Source: Brachyspira aalborgi (GTDB lineage: Bacteria; Spirochaetota; Brachyspiria; Brachyspirales; Brachyspiraceae). Taken from it: a DNA stretch of 64,000 nt. Numbering within the stretch: position 1 is the stretch's first letter; each line of letters opens with the position of its first letter. Shown one piece after another: positions 8,580-17,967 of the stretch. Made by a program: the position numbers and the translations under genes. Location of the stretch: contig NZ_SAXU01000001.1 of assembly GCF_008016455.1 (NCBI RefSeq), forward strand, positions 2,004,423-2,068,422. The letters run 5' to 3'. The notes below the pieces were generated by a model, which searched no databases, was not told the origin of the DNA, and saw only the letters and a list, made by a program, of their open reading frames with translations.

Positions 8580-8930
8580 ATGCCAAGTTTTGCAAATCCT
8601 TTTAACGCTAATGTTCAAAGAAAGGTGAGTAAGGAAGAGTTGATTCAGGCTATAAGATTAGATATAGCGGGAGAGTTGGAAGCGATTTATTTATATGACG
8701 CTCATGTTATGGCTACGGACGATGCCGTTGCAAAAGCGGTTTTAAGTGATATAAGAGACGAAGAAAAAGCGCATGTTGGAGAGTTAATGGCTCTTTTGAG
8801 ACATTTGGACCCTAAAGAAGCGGAACATTTTGAATCGGGAGAATTGGAAGTTAAAGAATTAATGGAAGAGCTTGGAATAAAAGAACCTGAATTATCGGGA
8901 CTTACTGTTGGAAGCTTAAAAAATAAATAA
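8580..8930 (+). CDS. Encapsulated ferritin-like protein (EncFtn cargo)
   Basis: A 116-residue iron-oxidising cargo protein of an encapsulin nanocompartment. The ATG at 8580 follows GGAGG (8570-8574); a TTG further upstream overlaps that site and is unlikely. EncFtn forms an open decamer whose ferroxidase centre lies between subunits. Its metal ligands in the characterised Rhodospirillum protein are E32, E62 and H65, and all three are present at the same numbers here (GELE, DEEKAH). After about residue 100 a flexible tail ends in LTVGSLKNK, the classic cargo-loading peptide that binds the inner wall of the shell. The shell gene follows 10 bases later, so the pair is an operon. Fe(II) oxidation and mineral storage inside the shell is the inferred role. 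Confidence 0.95.
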   Translation: MPSFANPFNANVQRKVSKEELIQAIRLDIAGELEAIYLYDAHVMATDDAVAKAVLSDIRDEEKAHVGELMALLRHLDPKEAEHFESGELEVKELMEELGIKEPELSGLTVGSLKNK

Positions 8931-8940
8931 GGAGGCATTT

Positions 8941-9750
8941 ATGGATTATTTGGCAAGAGAAAGTTCGCCTTTTGAAAATGATTTTTGGAGAAATATTGAT
9001 AAAACCGTTATAGAAACGGCAAGCAGAACTTTAATCGGAAGAAGATTTTTAAATATTTACGGACCTTTAGGCTCGGGAACTATAAGCGTTCAATACGATA
9101 AAAATAATAGAGAAGAAGTATTTGAAAACGGAATAGTTAAAACTTCGGGCAGAAAATCTGTAGAACTTCCGCAATTATACGAGGATTTTACTCTTTTATG
9201 GAGAGATATTGAAAATAATGAAAAAAATAAATTGCCTTTAGATTTATCGGTAGTATCTTCCGCCGCTCAAAATTTGGCAAATATAGAAGACAATCTAATA
9301 TTTTACGGAAACGAATTTTTAAGCGTTGAAGGAATATTAAACGCTAAAGGAAGTCAAAAATTAAAATTAAGCGATTGGGGAGTTGGAGAAAATCCTTATA
9401 AAGATATAGTTAAAGCTATTAATATGATTACAGAAAAAGGTATTGTAGGAAAAATAACCTTATGTTTAAACAGAGGTTTATATTTCGATTTGCAAAGAAT
9501 TCAGCAAGGAACGGGAATGACGGAAGCTCAAAGAATTTCAAGTATGATTGGAAATTTATTCAATGTTTCGGTTATTAAAGATAAAAAAGCCGCCGTAATT
9601 TGCGCCGAATCTCAATATATAGATTTAGCTATCGGAATAGATATGGCAACGGCTTATTTGGAACAGAAAGATTTAAATCATAGCTTTAGAATAATGGAAA
9701 CAGTTTTACCAAGAATAAAAGAGCCTAACGCTATAGTCGTTTTGGAATAA
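8941..9750 (+). CDS. Family 1 encapsulin shell protein (linocin-M18/HK97 fold)
   Basis: This 269-residue protein self-assembles into an icosahedral protein shell with the HK97 phage capsid fold. The N-terminus (MDYLARESSPF then a WRNID segment) is the conserved family 1 start that forms the cargo-peptide groove. The segments GRRFLNIYGPLG and RIKEPNAIVVLE at the end are also typical. GGAGG (8931-8935) precedes the ATG. The gene directly follows its ferritin-like cargo, fixing the functional pairing. Encapsulins with EncFtn sequester far more iron than ferritin and protect from iron-driven oxidative damage. A hairpin terminator follows at 9785-9866. Confidence 0.96.
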   Translation: MDYLARESSPFENDFWRNIDKTVIETASRTLIGRRFLNIYGPLGSGTISVQYDKNNREEVFENGIVKTSGRKSVELPQLYEDFTLLWRDIENNEKNKLPLDLSVVSSAAQNLANIEDNLIFYGNEFLSVEGILNAKGSQKLKLSDWGVGENPYKDIVKAINMITEKGIVGKITLCLNRGLYFDLQRIQQGTGMTEAQRISSMIGNLFNVSVIKDKKAAVICAESQYIDLAIGIDMATAYLEQKDLNHSFRIMETVLPRIKEPNAIVVLE

Positions 9751-9784
9751 AATAAATTAGACTATAAATTTTTTAATTGAACAG

Positions 9785-9866
9785 AAAGCCCAAATTAATT
9801 AACGCTAAATTATATTGTATAATTAAACTATCAATTAAGCGTATTTTTTATTTGGGCTTTTGTTTT
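9785..9866 (+). terminator. Terminator of the encapsulin operon, with nested stems
   Basis: AAAGCCCAAAT (9785-9795) pairs with ATTTGGGCTTT (9850-9860), followed by a T-rich run. The 54-base interior is not random: AATTATA-TTG-TATAATT forms a perfect hairpin and ACGCT pairs with AGCGT. It is unusually elaborate for a simple terminator. Confidence 0.7.
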
Positions 9867-9944
9867 GCAGTTAAATATATTCTTTAATTAAGACATTTCT
9901 ATTTTTTATATTGATATTATATTTATTGCATATATAATAACGGC

Positions 9945-10433
9945 ATGAAAAATAGTAAAGTAATATTTCCTGGAACTTTCGACCCTTTTTCTTTAGGGCA
10001 TTTGGATGTGCTTTATCGTTTGGCAAATATTTTTGAAAAAGTTTATATTTCTATAGCGATTAATTTGGAAAAATCCCCGACTTTTACTTTGGAAGAGCGA
10101 AAAAAAATGATAGAAAAAGTCATTGGAAATAACGATTCTATAGAAATTGTCGCAATATCGGGACTTGTTACGGAATATATGAAGAATAATCAAATTAAAG
10201 TTTTGGCAAGAGGAATAAGAGATAGCGAAGATTTATATTATGAATTAAAAATGTCAAGAATGAATAAATTATTATATCCCGAAATGGATACGATATTTTT
10301 GAATACTTCAGAAAATTATACTCATATAAGTTCTTCTTTAATAAAAGAAATTCTTAAATTCAACGGTCCGATTGAAGGATTAGTTCCCGAAATTTTAATT
10401 GAAGATATAAAATCAAAATTTATAAAGAAATAA
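9945..10433 (+). CDS. coaD: Phosphopantetheine adenylyltransferase
   Basis: CoaD transfers AMP from ATP to 4'-phosphopantetheine, the penultimate step of coenzyme A synthesis. The 162-residue length is standard. The nucleotidyltransferase motif [10 protein letters not shown] lies at residues 10-19 and the second ATP-binding motif [10 protein letters not shown] near the C-terminus; the [12 protein letters not shown] block between them is also typical of the family. It is followed 7 bases later by miaB and probably starts the coaD-miaB-bat transcription unit. Confidence 0.96.
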   Translation: MKNSKVIFPGTFDPFSLGHLDVLYRLANIFEKVYISIAINLEKSPTFTLEERKKMIEKVIGNNDSIEIVAISGLVTEYMKNNQIKVLARGIRDSEDLYYELKMSRMNKLLYPEMDTIFLNTSENYTHISSSLIKEILKFNGPIEGLVPEILIEDIKSKFIKK

Positions 10434-10440
10434 AATAATT

Positions 10441-11739
10441 ATGAAAAATTTTTATTTAGAAAATTACGGTTGTCAAATGAATAAAGCCGATTCTAACAGT
10501 TTAATTAATTCTTTAATACAGGAAGGATTTATTCAAACTGAAAATTATGAGAATGCAGATAATATTATAATAAATACTTGCAGCGTGAGAGCGCATGCCG
10601 AAGAGAGAGTTTTTTCAAGAGTTAAACTTTTCAACTCTCATAGAAAAAAAAATAAAAGAGAGATGAGATTAATAATTATGGGATGCATGGCTCAAACTTC
10701 AAGAGACACTTTAAAAAATCTTGGAGCGGATAAAATATTTGATGTTTATAACGAAATAAATATTTTAGATTATATGAAAGACGAAGAAGCGTTTATAAAA
10801 AAATTTAACGATAATTATATTTTTAATAAATCTTATGTCGATAAAGATAAACCGCATAAAGCGTTTTTACCGATATCGCATGGATGCAATAATTGGTGTT
10901 CCTATTGTATAGTTCCTCATACAAGAGGAAAAATGGTTAGCAGAAAATCAAGCGAAATAATAGAAGAGATTAAAAGATTGATAGAAGACGGAGCTAAAGA
11001 AATAACTTTACTTGGACAAAATGTCAACTCTTACGGATTAGATATAGAAAACGAAATTTCTTTTACAGATTTACTTTATTTAATCGATAAAACGGTTTTA
11101 GATAATAAAGTTTGGATTAGATTTTTAACTTCGCATCCAAAAGATTTTGATAAAGATTTAGCCGATGCAATATGGAATTTAAAAAGCGTAGGAAAACATA
11201 TACATTTGCCTTTTCAAAGCGGTTCAAACAGAATATTAAAATTAATGAATAGAAAATATGAGAAAGAAGAATATATTAAAAAAATTTCGTATTTAAGAGA
11301 ATATGCAAAAGACTTTCCAATTTCAACCGATATAATTGTAGGTTATGCTGACGAAACCGAAGAAGAATATAACGAAACTTTAGATTTATTAAAAGAGATT
11401 GGTTTTGAAGACGCTTATTTGTATAAATACTCCGAAAGAGAAGGCTCGATTGCTTTTAAGAAAAAAGTTAAATATGACGAAAAAATAGGCTCTGAAAGAT
11501 TAACAAAATTAGTTAACTTTCAAAGAATTTTAGCTCAAGAATTATTGAATAAACAAGTCGGAAAAAAAGCGGAAATTATGATTGACGATATTGCAAAAGA
11601 CAATATGCATTATCAATGCAGAAGCAAAGAAAACAGATTAATACTCGTGAAAAAAGAAAAAAAATTAAATATGGGCGATATTTATAACTGCGAAATAACC
11701 GAAATTAAAAATCATACTTTGATAGGGAAAATTATTTAA
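10441..11739 (+). CDS. miaB: tRNA-2-methylthio-N6-dimethylallyladenosine synthase
   Basis: A radical-SAM methylthiotransferase that adds the 2-methylthio group to i6A37 of tRNAs reading UNN codons. The N-terminal UPF0004 domain has the three auxiliary-cluster cysteines C11, C47 and C82. The radical-SAM domain has CNNWCSYC (C149, C153, C156). A TRAM RNA-binding domain occupies about the last 65 residues. The 432-residue length is normal for MiaB, and the start NYGCQMNKAD resembles MiaB rather than RimO or MtaB. Its stop overlaps the start of batA. Confidence 0.95.
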   Translation: MKNFYLENYGCQMNKADSNSLINSLIQEGFIQTENYENADNIIINTCSVRAHAEERVFSRVKLFNSHRKKNKREMRLIIMGCMAQTSRDTLKNLGADKIFDVYNEINILDYMKDEEAFIKKFNDNYIFNKSYVDKDKPHKAFLPISHGCNNWCSYCIVPHTRGKMVSRKSSEIIEEIKRLIEDGAKEITLLGQNVNSYGLDIENEISFTDLLYLIDKTVLDNKVWIRFLTSHPKDFDKDLADAIWNLKSVGKHIHLPFQSGSNRILKLMNRKYEKEEYIKKISYLREYAKDFPISTDIIVGYADETEEEYNETLDLLKEIGFEDAYLYKYSEREGSIAFKKKVKYDEKIGSERLTKLVNFQRILAQELLNKQVGKKAEIMIDDIAKDNMHYQCRSKENRLILVKKEKKLNMGDIYNCEITEIKNHTLIGKII

Positions 11740-12725
11740 TGTTTTTTGGAGAGATTAATTATATTTTTTTATACGCAATATTGCCAGCTCTTATAACGGT
11801 ATTTATTTTATCAAGAAAAAAAGTAAATAAAGCGCTTTCAATATTTATAAAAAATTTTAATTTCAAAAAAGATAAAAATTATAAAAGAATATCTAATTTA
11901 AGAATATCGTCTATAATATTTTTAATTCTTGCTATAGGTTTTTTAATTTTCGCATTGATGCAGCCGAAATGGGGAATAATTGAAAAAAAAATAAAAACCG
12001 AAAGCTATATGATAACCATACTTTTAGATTTGTCGAAAAGCATGGACGCAAACGATATTTATCCTTCAAGATTGGGAAGAGCAAAACTTGAAATAGAAGA
12101 TTTTATAAAAAGCGTAGATAATTTATCGGTAGCTTTAGTAGGTTTCGCGGGAACAAGTTTTATAGCGACTCCTTTCACGCAAGATATGGAAACATTTACT
12201 CATATACTTGATAATTTAAGTCCAAAATCTGTAGCTTTGCAAGGAACAAGAATAGCGGATGCATTGCAAACAGCAAAAAATACTTTTAATATAAACTCTA
12301 TAAGCCAAAAATCTATAATTCTTATAACAGACGGAGAAGACCATGCGGGAAATTTTGAGACTACATTAAAAGAATTAAAAGATATGAATATAAGCGTATA
12401 TACGGTTGGAATAGGCACAGAAGAAGGAGAGAGTATAGTTTCCGATTTGGGAGTTTCGGGAAGAACGGTTATTTCAAAGAGAGACGATGAAACTTTAAAA
12501 TTGATAGCGGATTATACGGGAGGCAAAAGCTATATAAATACTTCGCTTAAAGAAGTTTTTAACGATATAAAAAATAATTCGGATTCTTTTACTTCTATTA
12601 GAAATAGCAAAAGTTATGAAGAGAGATTTCAAATTTTTATTTTTATTTCAATAATTTTATTAACAATTTCTATAATTTTAAATTTATTTACTCAAATAAG
12701 GATAAAGGCAAATAATTATGATTAA
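11739..12725 (+). CDS. batA: BatA-like von Willebrand A domain membrane protein
   Basis: A 328-residue inner-membrane protein of the Bat (Bacteroides aerotolerance) system. Membrane helices lie at about 8-24 and 57-74, and one at the C-terminus (about 303-323). Between them is a VWA domain with a complete MIDAS metal motif (D97-L-S99-K-S101), FAGTSF and later LITDGEDH. VWA/MIDAS domains bind partner proteins through a metal. Family knowledge links Bat proteins to oxygen and stress tolerance in anaerobes and spirochaetes, though the mechanism is unsettled. The ATG overlaps the miaB stop, and the gene is followed with overlap by the TPR, BatD and BatE genes. Only one VWA gene is present, so BatB is missing or merged. 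Confidence 0.88.
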   Translation: MFFGEINYIFLYAILPALITVFILSRKKVNKALSIFIKNFNFKKDKNYKRISNLRISSIIFLILAIGFLIFALMQPKWGIIEKKIKTESYMITILLDLSKSMDANDIYPSRLGRAKLEIEDFIKSVDNLSVALVGFAGTSFIATPFTQDMETFTHILDNLSPKSVALQGTRIADALQTAKNTFNINSISQKSIILITDGEDHAGNFETTLKELKDMNISVYTVGIGTEEGESIVSDLGVSGRTVISKRDDETLKLIADYTGGKSYINTSLKEVFNDIKNNSDSFTSIRNSKSYEERFQIFIFISIILLTISIILNLFTQIRIKANNYD

Positions 12726-13440
12726 AAAATTTTTATTATTATTTTTATTTTTTACCGCTAATTTTTACGGTTTTTCTTTAAATGAAATGACGGCGAAAAT
12801 CGATGTAGACAGAGCGAATAGATTATTCAAAAAAGGAAATTACGAAGACGCCATAACATTATACGAAAGAGCTTTAAGTAAAATTACAAACTCTACTCAA
12901 ATATATTATAACATGGGAACTACTATGGTTTCTATAGGCGAAACTGACACGGCAATACAATTATTTGACATGGCAAAAAATAATTTTAACGATAAAACGA
13001 GCAAATCTATAAAAAATTCCGTTTATTATAATTCGGGAATCGCTAAAATTGAAAATGAAGATTATCAAGGCGCTATAAACGAATTGATTGAATCGCTTGT
13101 TAATAATCCGAAAGACGAAAACTCAAAAAGAGCGCTTGAATATGCGAAAAAGAAATTGGAAGAACAAAAAAATAATAGCGGTTCTAAAAGTCAAAACTCT
13201 CCCAATGAACAAGAAGGAGAAAGCGACAATAACGAAGGTTCTAATAATTCCGATAATAATCAAAACGATAACAAAGAAAATAATAATTCTGATAATTCAA
13301 ACGAAAATGACAAAAACGAAAGCGGAGAAAATTCAAAATCGGATATCGACAGATTATTGGAATCTTTAAGGCAGTTTAGAAAAGACAAAAATAACGAAGA
13401 GCAATATTATGGCGGAGGCAGAATTGACAAAGATTGGTAA
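12718..13440 (+). CDS. batC: BatC-like periplasmic TPR protein
   Basis: A 240-residue protein with a signal peptide (MIKKFLLLFLFFTANFYG) and three or so TPR motifs between about 30 and 145 (for example YYNMGTTMVSIGE and YYNSGIAKIENED). A long low-complexity tail rich in Asn, Ser, Asp, Glu and Lys follows (about 150-205), ending in a short conserved-looking helix (DRLLESLRQFRKD). The position between the VWA gene and BatD matches BatC. It overlaps batA by 8 bases and batD by about 17. Confidence 0.8.
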   Translation: MIKKFLLLFLFFTANFYGFSLNEMTAKIDVDRANRLFKKGNYEDAITLYERALSKITNSTQIYYNMGTTMVSIGETDTAIQLFDMAKNNFNDKTSKSIKNSVYYNSGIAKIENEDYQGAINELIESLVNNPKDENSKRALEYAKKKLEEQKNNSGSKSQNSPNEQEGESDNNEGSNNSDNNQNDNKENNNSDNSNENDKNESGENSKSDIDRLLESLRQFRKDKNNEEQYYGGGRIDKDW

Positions 13441-15136
13441 ATTATTTTTTCTAATATTTTTATTAATTTTTTTAATATCTTTTAAATCTTCATTCGCTCA
13501 AACTACGATTACGGCAAAATTATCGGACGATAAAATCGGCGTTGGAGAAATATTTACTTTATCTGTGACTATAGACAACGGAGCTGGAAAAATTACGATT
13601 CCCGATATAGACGGACTTATGCTTCGAGGAACTTCAAAAAGCGTAAATATGATGTATTCTTCAGGAAGCTTAAAAACGATTCAAACTTACAGTTATAATT
13701 ATGTGGCAATTAAAGAAGGATTTTATACGATTGATAAAATAAAGGTAAAGGCAAATAATAACACATATATTGCAAATCCCGTTTCAATAGAAGTGGTAAG
13801 CGATTCGGTTAGAAATTCAATTTTAAATAAACCCGAAGGAGATTCTTTTGAAAGATTTATGAATTATAGAGAAGATATTATAGTAAATAATACGATAAAC
13901 AAAAAAGAATTTTATATATACGAGCCGATTTATATAGAACAAAAAGCTTATTCCCATGTTCCCGTTAATGTTATAGGAATATCGAAAATCCCCGACAGAA
14001 ACGATTTTTTAGTTTATACGGATTCTTCAGAAAGAAATTCTTATACGGAGATAATAGACGGAAAAAGAGTAAATGTTATTCCTTTAAAAAAAGAAGTTTT
14101 ATTTGCCGTTAAGCAAGGAGAAAAAAATGTATTAACGACTCCTTTCGTATTTGAAAAAAATAATATGTTTTACGATAGAATTCAATACGGAGAAGAAGAA
14201 TTTGACATTAAAATTTTATCTCTTCCAAGCGCTAAAGATTATAAAAATTTTTCTGGAGCGGTTGGCGATTTTAAGTTTAATACAAAAATAAACAAGACAA
14301 ATATTAATATAGGAGATGAAGTTTTAATTTCTATTGAAGTTATAGGCGAAGGAAATATATCTATTATAAATATGCCTAATTTAAATGACGATATAAAAAA
14401 TTATTTTTCGGTTTATCAGCCAAAAATATTTGAAACGAATTGGTTTGAAAATAATAAAATGATTGGAAAAAAAACTAAAGAATATATTTTAGTCGCCACA
14501 AATAAAGGAAATTATACTATTGAAAATATAGATTTCTGTTATTTTTCGCCTAACGATAAAAGCTATACGAATATTTATGCAAAAAATATAAATCTCTTTA
14601 TAGACGGAAATAAAAATTATAATAATTCTCAAGCTACTTTAAATATTGGAAACGATACTAAAAAAACGGAAATTATGCAGATAAGAAATAATATAATAAA
14701 AAAACAAAACGATAAAAATTTTAAATTATTAAATATCAATATAATTTATATTTATGTTTTATTAATGATTGCAATATCGATTATAATTTATAATTTTGAA
14801 AAGATAAAAAAATTAAAATTTTTAAATGGCAATAATAAAATATCGGATATGAACGAAATATTGGAATATTATAATAAAAAAAATAGAATAGAATATTGCA
14901 AAGCGATAAAAGAATTTCTTATAAAAAATATAAATAAAAAATTTAATATCGATTCAAATGCCGATATATATAAAGAACTTAAAAATAAAAATATAGACGA
15001 AGAGACGATTAAAAATATAAAAGATATAATAGATTCTTGCCAATTTGAATTATACTCGGGAAATTCGATTAATAAAAATGAAGATTATCATACAAAAGCG
15101 ATTAATATATTAAAGGAAACGGATAAATTAAAGTGA
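13424..15136 (+). CDS. batD: BatD-like oxygen tolerance protein
   Basis: About 570 residues. The start is best placed at TTG 13424, which has GGAGG (13414-13418) five bases upstream and leads straight into a signal peptide; an in-frame ATG at 13409 contains that ribosome site within its own codons. The extracytoplasmic part is made of Ig-like beta domains typical of BatD (repeated VGEIFTLSVTID and IGDEVLISIEV segments). A membrane helix lies at about 440-460 and a cytoplasmic helical tail follows. The BatD family is annotated as oxygen tolerance protein. The gene overlaps its neighbours at both ends, so translation is probably coupled. Confidence 0.85.
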   Translation: MTKIGKLFFLIFLLIFLISFKSSFAQTTITAKLSDDKIGVGEIFTLSVTIDNGAGKITIPDIDGLMLRGTSKSVNMMYSSGSLKTIQTYSYNYVAIKEGFYTIDKIKVKANNNTYIANPVSIEVVSDSVRNSILNKPEGDSFERFMNYREDIIVNNTINKKEFYIYEPIYIEQKAYSHVPVNVIGISKIPDRNDFLVYTDSSERNSYTEIIDGKRVNVIPLKKEVLFAVKQGEKNVLTTPFVFEKNNMFYDRIQYGEEEFDIKILSLPSAKDYKNFSGAVGDFKFNTKINKTNINIGDEVLISIEVIGEGNISIINMPNLNDDIKNYFSVYQPKIFETNWFENNKMIGKKTKEYILVATNKGNYTIENIDFCYFSPNDKSYTNIYAKNINLFIDGNKNYNNSQATLNIGNDTKKTEIMQIRNNIIKKQNDKNFKLLNINIIYIYVLLMIAISIIIYNFEKIKKLKFLNGNNKISDMNEILEYYNKKNRIEYCKAIKEFLIKNINKKFNIDSNADIYKELKNKNIDEETIKNIKDIIDSCQFELYSGNSINKNEDYHTKAINILKETDKLK

Positions 15137-15819
15137 AATATATAATAATATTTGTCTTTCAATTTTGCTTGTTATACGGAGAAATTGATTTTGATAAAAT
15201 AAACTCGATATTTAACGATGCTAATAAATTATACGAAGAAGGCGATTATTTTGAAGCGAATAATTTATACAAAAATATTGTTTCTTCAAATATTATTTCA
15301 AAAGATTTGTATTATAATTTAGGCTTATCTTATGCAAAAATTGGAAGCAACGGATATGCGATTTTATGGTATGAAAGAGCTTTAAATATCTCGCCTTTCG
15401 ATAAGGAAATAAAAAATAATATCGATTTGTTTAATACAAATTCTTTTTCTAATCCTTTTGAAAATAAATCGACTTTAATTATAATTTTTTATTTAACTTT
15501 ATTTTTATTTATTTTATTTTTTACGATTTTAATAATTTTATTTATAAAGAAAAGAAAAATATATTATTTATTAATTATAATCTCAATTTTATTTATTCTG
15601 CCTGCAATAATAAGTTATAATATAATTAATTCAAATTATTTAATCGTAATCGAACGCTCTAATTTATACAAAGGCGAAAGCGAAAGAGCTGATATAATTT
15701 CAATAATTAACGAAGGCGAAAAATTTAGAATATTAAAAGAATATAGCAATTGGTATTATGTAAAAAACTCTTCTTTTTCAAAAGGTTGGATAAACAAATC
15801 GTTTGCAGAAAAAATATAA
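15133..15819 (+). CDS. batE: BatE-like TPR/SH3 membrane protein
   Basis: A 228-residue protein starting with GTG that overlaps the batD stop. A short signal sequence precedes one TPR block (about 25-95, containing YYNLGLSYAKIG), then two membrane helices (115-138, 143-163), and finally a bacterial SH3-like domain (about 168-228, with NLYKGES and WYYVKNSS...GWINK). The TPR-TM-TM-SH3 order is the BatE arrangement. It is the last gene of the operon and ends two bases before the converging oppF. Confidence 0.8.
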   Translation: MKYIIIFVFQFCLLYGEIDFDKINSIFNDANKLYEEGDYFEANNLYKNIVSSNIISKDLYYNLGLSYAKIGSNGYAILWYERALNISPFDKEIKNNIDLFNTNSFSNPFENKSTLIIIFYLTLFLFILFFTILIILFIKKRKIYYLLIIISILFILPAIISYNIINSNYLIVIERSNLYKGESERADIISIINEGEKFRILKEYSNWYYVKNSSFSKGWINKSFAEKI

Positions 15820-15820
15820 A

Positions 15821-16813
15821 TTAAATATCCGTAAATAAACAAGCCGATTTATGATTATCGTTTATGTCTTTTAAAATTGGAGATTCAAGTTTGCATTCTT
15901 CTTTTGCGTATATGCATCTTGTATGAAATCTGCATCCTGAAGGAATATCCGAAGCGTTTGGAATTTCGCCTTTTATCGGAAGCTCTTTAATAACATTAAC
16001 TATGCCAACTTCAATATTTGGAACGGCTTCAATTAAGGCTTTAGTATAAGGATGTTTCGGATTATCTATTATTTCGTCAGCGTTTCCTATTTCTATTATT
16101 TTTCCTAAATACATAACGGCTATTCTATCGGCAAAATATCTCGCCGTTGATAAATCATGCGTAATATAAATATAGCTTAAATTTCTTTTTTCTTGAAGCT
16201 CTTTCATCATATAAAGAATTTCGGCTCTTGTAGATAAATCTATCATTGAAACAGGTTCGTCCGCTACGACTAATTTCGGATTAAGTATCAAAGCTCTTGC
16301 CGTTGCTATTCTCTGCCTCTGTCCGCCCGAAAGCATATGAGGATAAACTTCCATAAAATCCGTATTTATTTTAACATCTTTCAAAGCGTTTATAATCGTT
16401 TCGTTATAAGTTTCTTCGTTTCCTTCAATTTTGTGAATATATAAAGGTTCTTTCAATATGTCTTTTATTTTAAATCTTGGATTCATTGAAGCGTAAGGGT
16501 CTTGAAAAATCATTTGAACTTTTTTTCTATAACTTTTTATCTCTTCGTTTTTGAAAGAATTGATATCCTCGTTTTCAAATAAAATTTTTCCTTCGGTTGG
16601 AGCGATTAGATTCATTATAAGTTTTCCGATAGTCGTTTTACCGCTTCCCGATTCGCCTATAATTGCGAGTATCTCTCCTCTCTTTACTTCAAAATCGATT
16701 CCATCAACCGCTTTTATTTCTTTATTCTTTTTCAAAAGCGTCTCTATTATATTGACTTTATTGTAAAAGTATTTTTTAACATTTTGCAGTTTTAATATTA
16801 TTTGCTCATTCAT
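15821..16813 (-). CDS. oppF: Oligopeptide/dipeptide ABC transporter ATP-binding protein
   Basis: A 330-residue ABC ATPase of the Opp/Dpp importer family. Walker A is GESGSGKT (53-60), the Q-loop region is MIFQDPYASMNPR, the signature is LSGGQRQRIATARAL, and Walker B is LVVADEPVS. The C-terminal extension with GCRFHTRC and spaced cysteines is the oligo_HPY domain that marks OppD/OppF/DppF. The pattern fits OppF best. No opp permease genes adjoin it. An OppA-like binding protein lies 3 kb away on the other strand, so they may or may not work together. Confidence 0.9.
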   Translation of the reverse strand: MNEQIILKLQNVKKYFYNKVNIIETLLKKNKEIKAVDGIDFEVKRGEILAIIGESGSGKTTIGKLIMNLIAPTEGKILFENEDINSFKNEEIKSYRKKVQMIFQDPYASMNPRFKIKDILKEPLYIHKIEGNEETYNETIINALKDVKINTDFMEVYPHMLSGGQRQRIATARALILNPKLVVADEPVSMIDLSTRAEILYMMKELQEKRNLSYIYITHDLSTARYFADRIAVMYLGKIIEIGNADEIIDNPKHPYTKALIEAVPNIEVGIVNVIKELPIKGEIPNASDIPSGCRFHTRCIYAKEECKLESPILKDINDNHKSACLFTDI

Positions 16814-16948
16814 AATATATATTTTATATTAAACTTGAAAAAATTAATATAAGCAATTTAAGAATTTTTAATAATGAGATTATATAAATAATTAATTTTA
16901 TATTTTAAACTTTATGCATTAATATATTTTATTTAAAAAAATAAATCT

Positions 16949-17935
16949 CTATCTTTTTGTAGCCGATTTTAAATCTATTCCCAAAATAAATAAGAATATA
17001 AAACCTATTATTGTAATTGGAACTATTCCCATAATATGATAAACCAAAGCGTAAGGAGCGGCTACCGATTTGTCTACTCCTATTAATGAAAGCCCAAAAA
17101 TTATTGCCCACTCGAAAGGTCCTATTCCCGAAGGAGCGGAAGGAATAGCAAAACCGAAACCGCCCGCAGCAAATATGAATAAAGCGATTATAGGAGAAGC
17201 CTTTATATCGAAAGCGGTTAAAAGAAATCCTATAGTAAATATTTGTCCGATTAAATATAATGCAGTGTATAAAAAAATTAAAAATATATGTTTAATGTCG
17301 CTTTTAATTCCTATTCCGTCTATAAAATTGCATGAAAATTCTATTAATTTAATCGATATTTTTTTAGGTAATACTCCGAATACTTTATTAAAAACTTTAT
17401 GGGCGAAAGATTTATTAAAACTCAAAAATACTAAAATTATTATTCCGATAACCGAAATTACAAATAAAGAAATTGCCGCATATAAAACGGTGTCGGGCAA
17501 ATTTGGTATAAATATAAGCGAAATTGAAAGTATAACGACTCCCGTTATTATGTCAAATAATCTTTCGGTTACAACGGACGCAAAAACTGCGGATTTACTA
17601 ACTCCTTCTTTAGCGCCTAAAATATAAGCTCTAACGACTTCGCCAAGTTTTGCGGGTAAAATATTGCTTGCCATATAGCCGATATAAACGGATGCAATTA
17701 TAGTTCTTTTTTTTATTGGCTCTTTTAACGGAATAAAACATTCCCATCTTAAAGCTCGAAATACTATTATAACAACGCTTAAAATTAAAGAAATTATAAC
17801 ATAAGGAATTTTAACATTTTTTATTATCTCTATAGATTCTTTTAAATCTATTCCTCTGAAAGCGAAATATAAACAAATAACGCTTATTATTATCCCTATT
17901 ATAATTTGAATAATTGTTTTATAATTTTTTTTCAT
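16949..17935 (-). CDS. YbhN/AglD-type flippase-like integral membrane protein
   Basis: A 328-residue polytopic protein with about eight helices, of the lysylphosphatidylglycerol synthase transmembrane-region family (UPF0104). Recognisable segments are RALRWECFIPL, the LPAKLGEVVRAYILG motif after helix 2, VVTERLFDI, and GFGFAIPSAPSGIGPFEWA. Family members are proposed to move lipids or lipid-linked sugars. Here there is no attached synthetase domain, so the substrate is open. It follows the 505-residue unknown gene by 32 bases on the same strand, suggesting co-transcription. Confidence 0.8.
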   Translation of the reverse strand: MKKNYKTIIQIIIGIIISVICLYFAFRGIDLKESIEIIKNVKIPYVIISLILSVVIIVFRALRWECFIPLKEPIKKRTIIASVYIGYMASNILPAKLGEVVRAYILGAKEGVSKSAVFASVVTERLFDIITGVVILSISLIFIPNLPDTVLYAAISLFVISVIGIIILVFLSFNKSFAHKVFNKVFGVLPKKISIKLIEFSCNFIDGIGIKSDIKHIFLIFLYTALYLIGQIFTIGFLLTAFDIKASPIIALFIFAAGGFGFAIPSAPSGIGPFEWAIIFGLSLIGVDKSVAAPYALVYHIMGIVPITIIGFIFLFILGIDLKSATKR

Positions 17936-17967
17936 TTATCAATATTCCTTAATTATAAATCTTCAAA

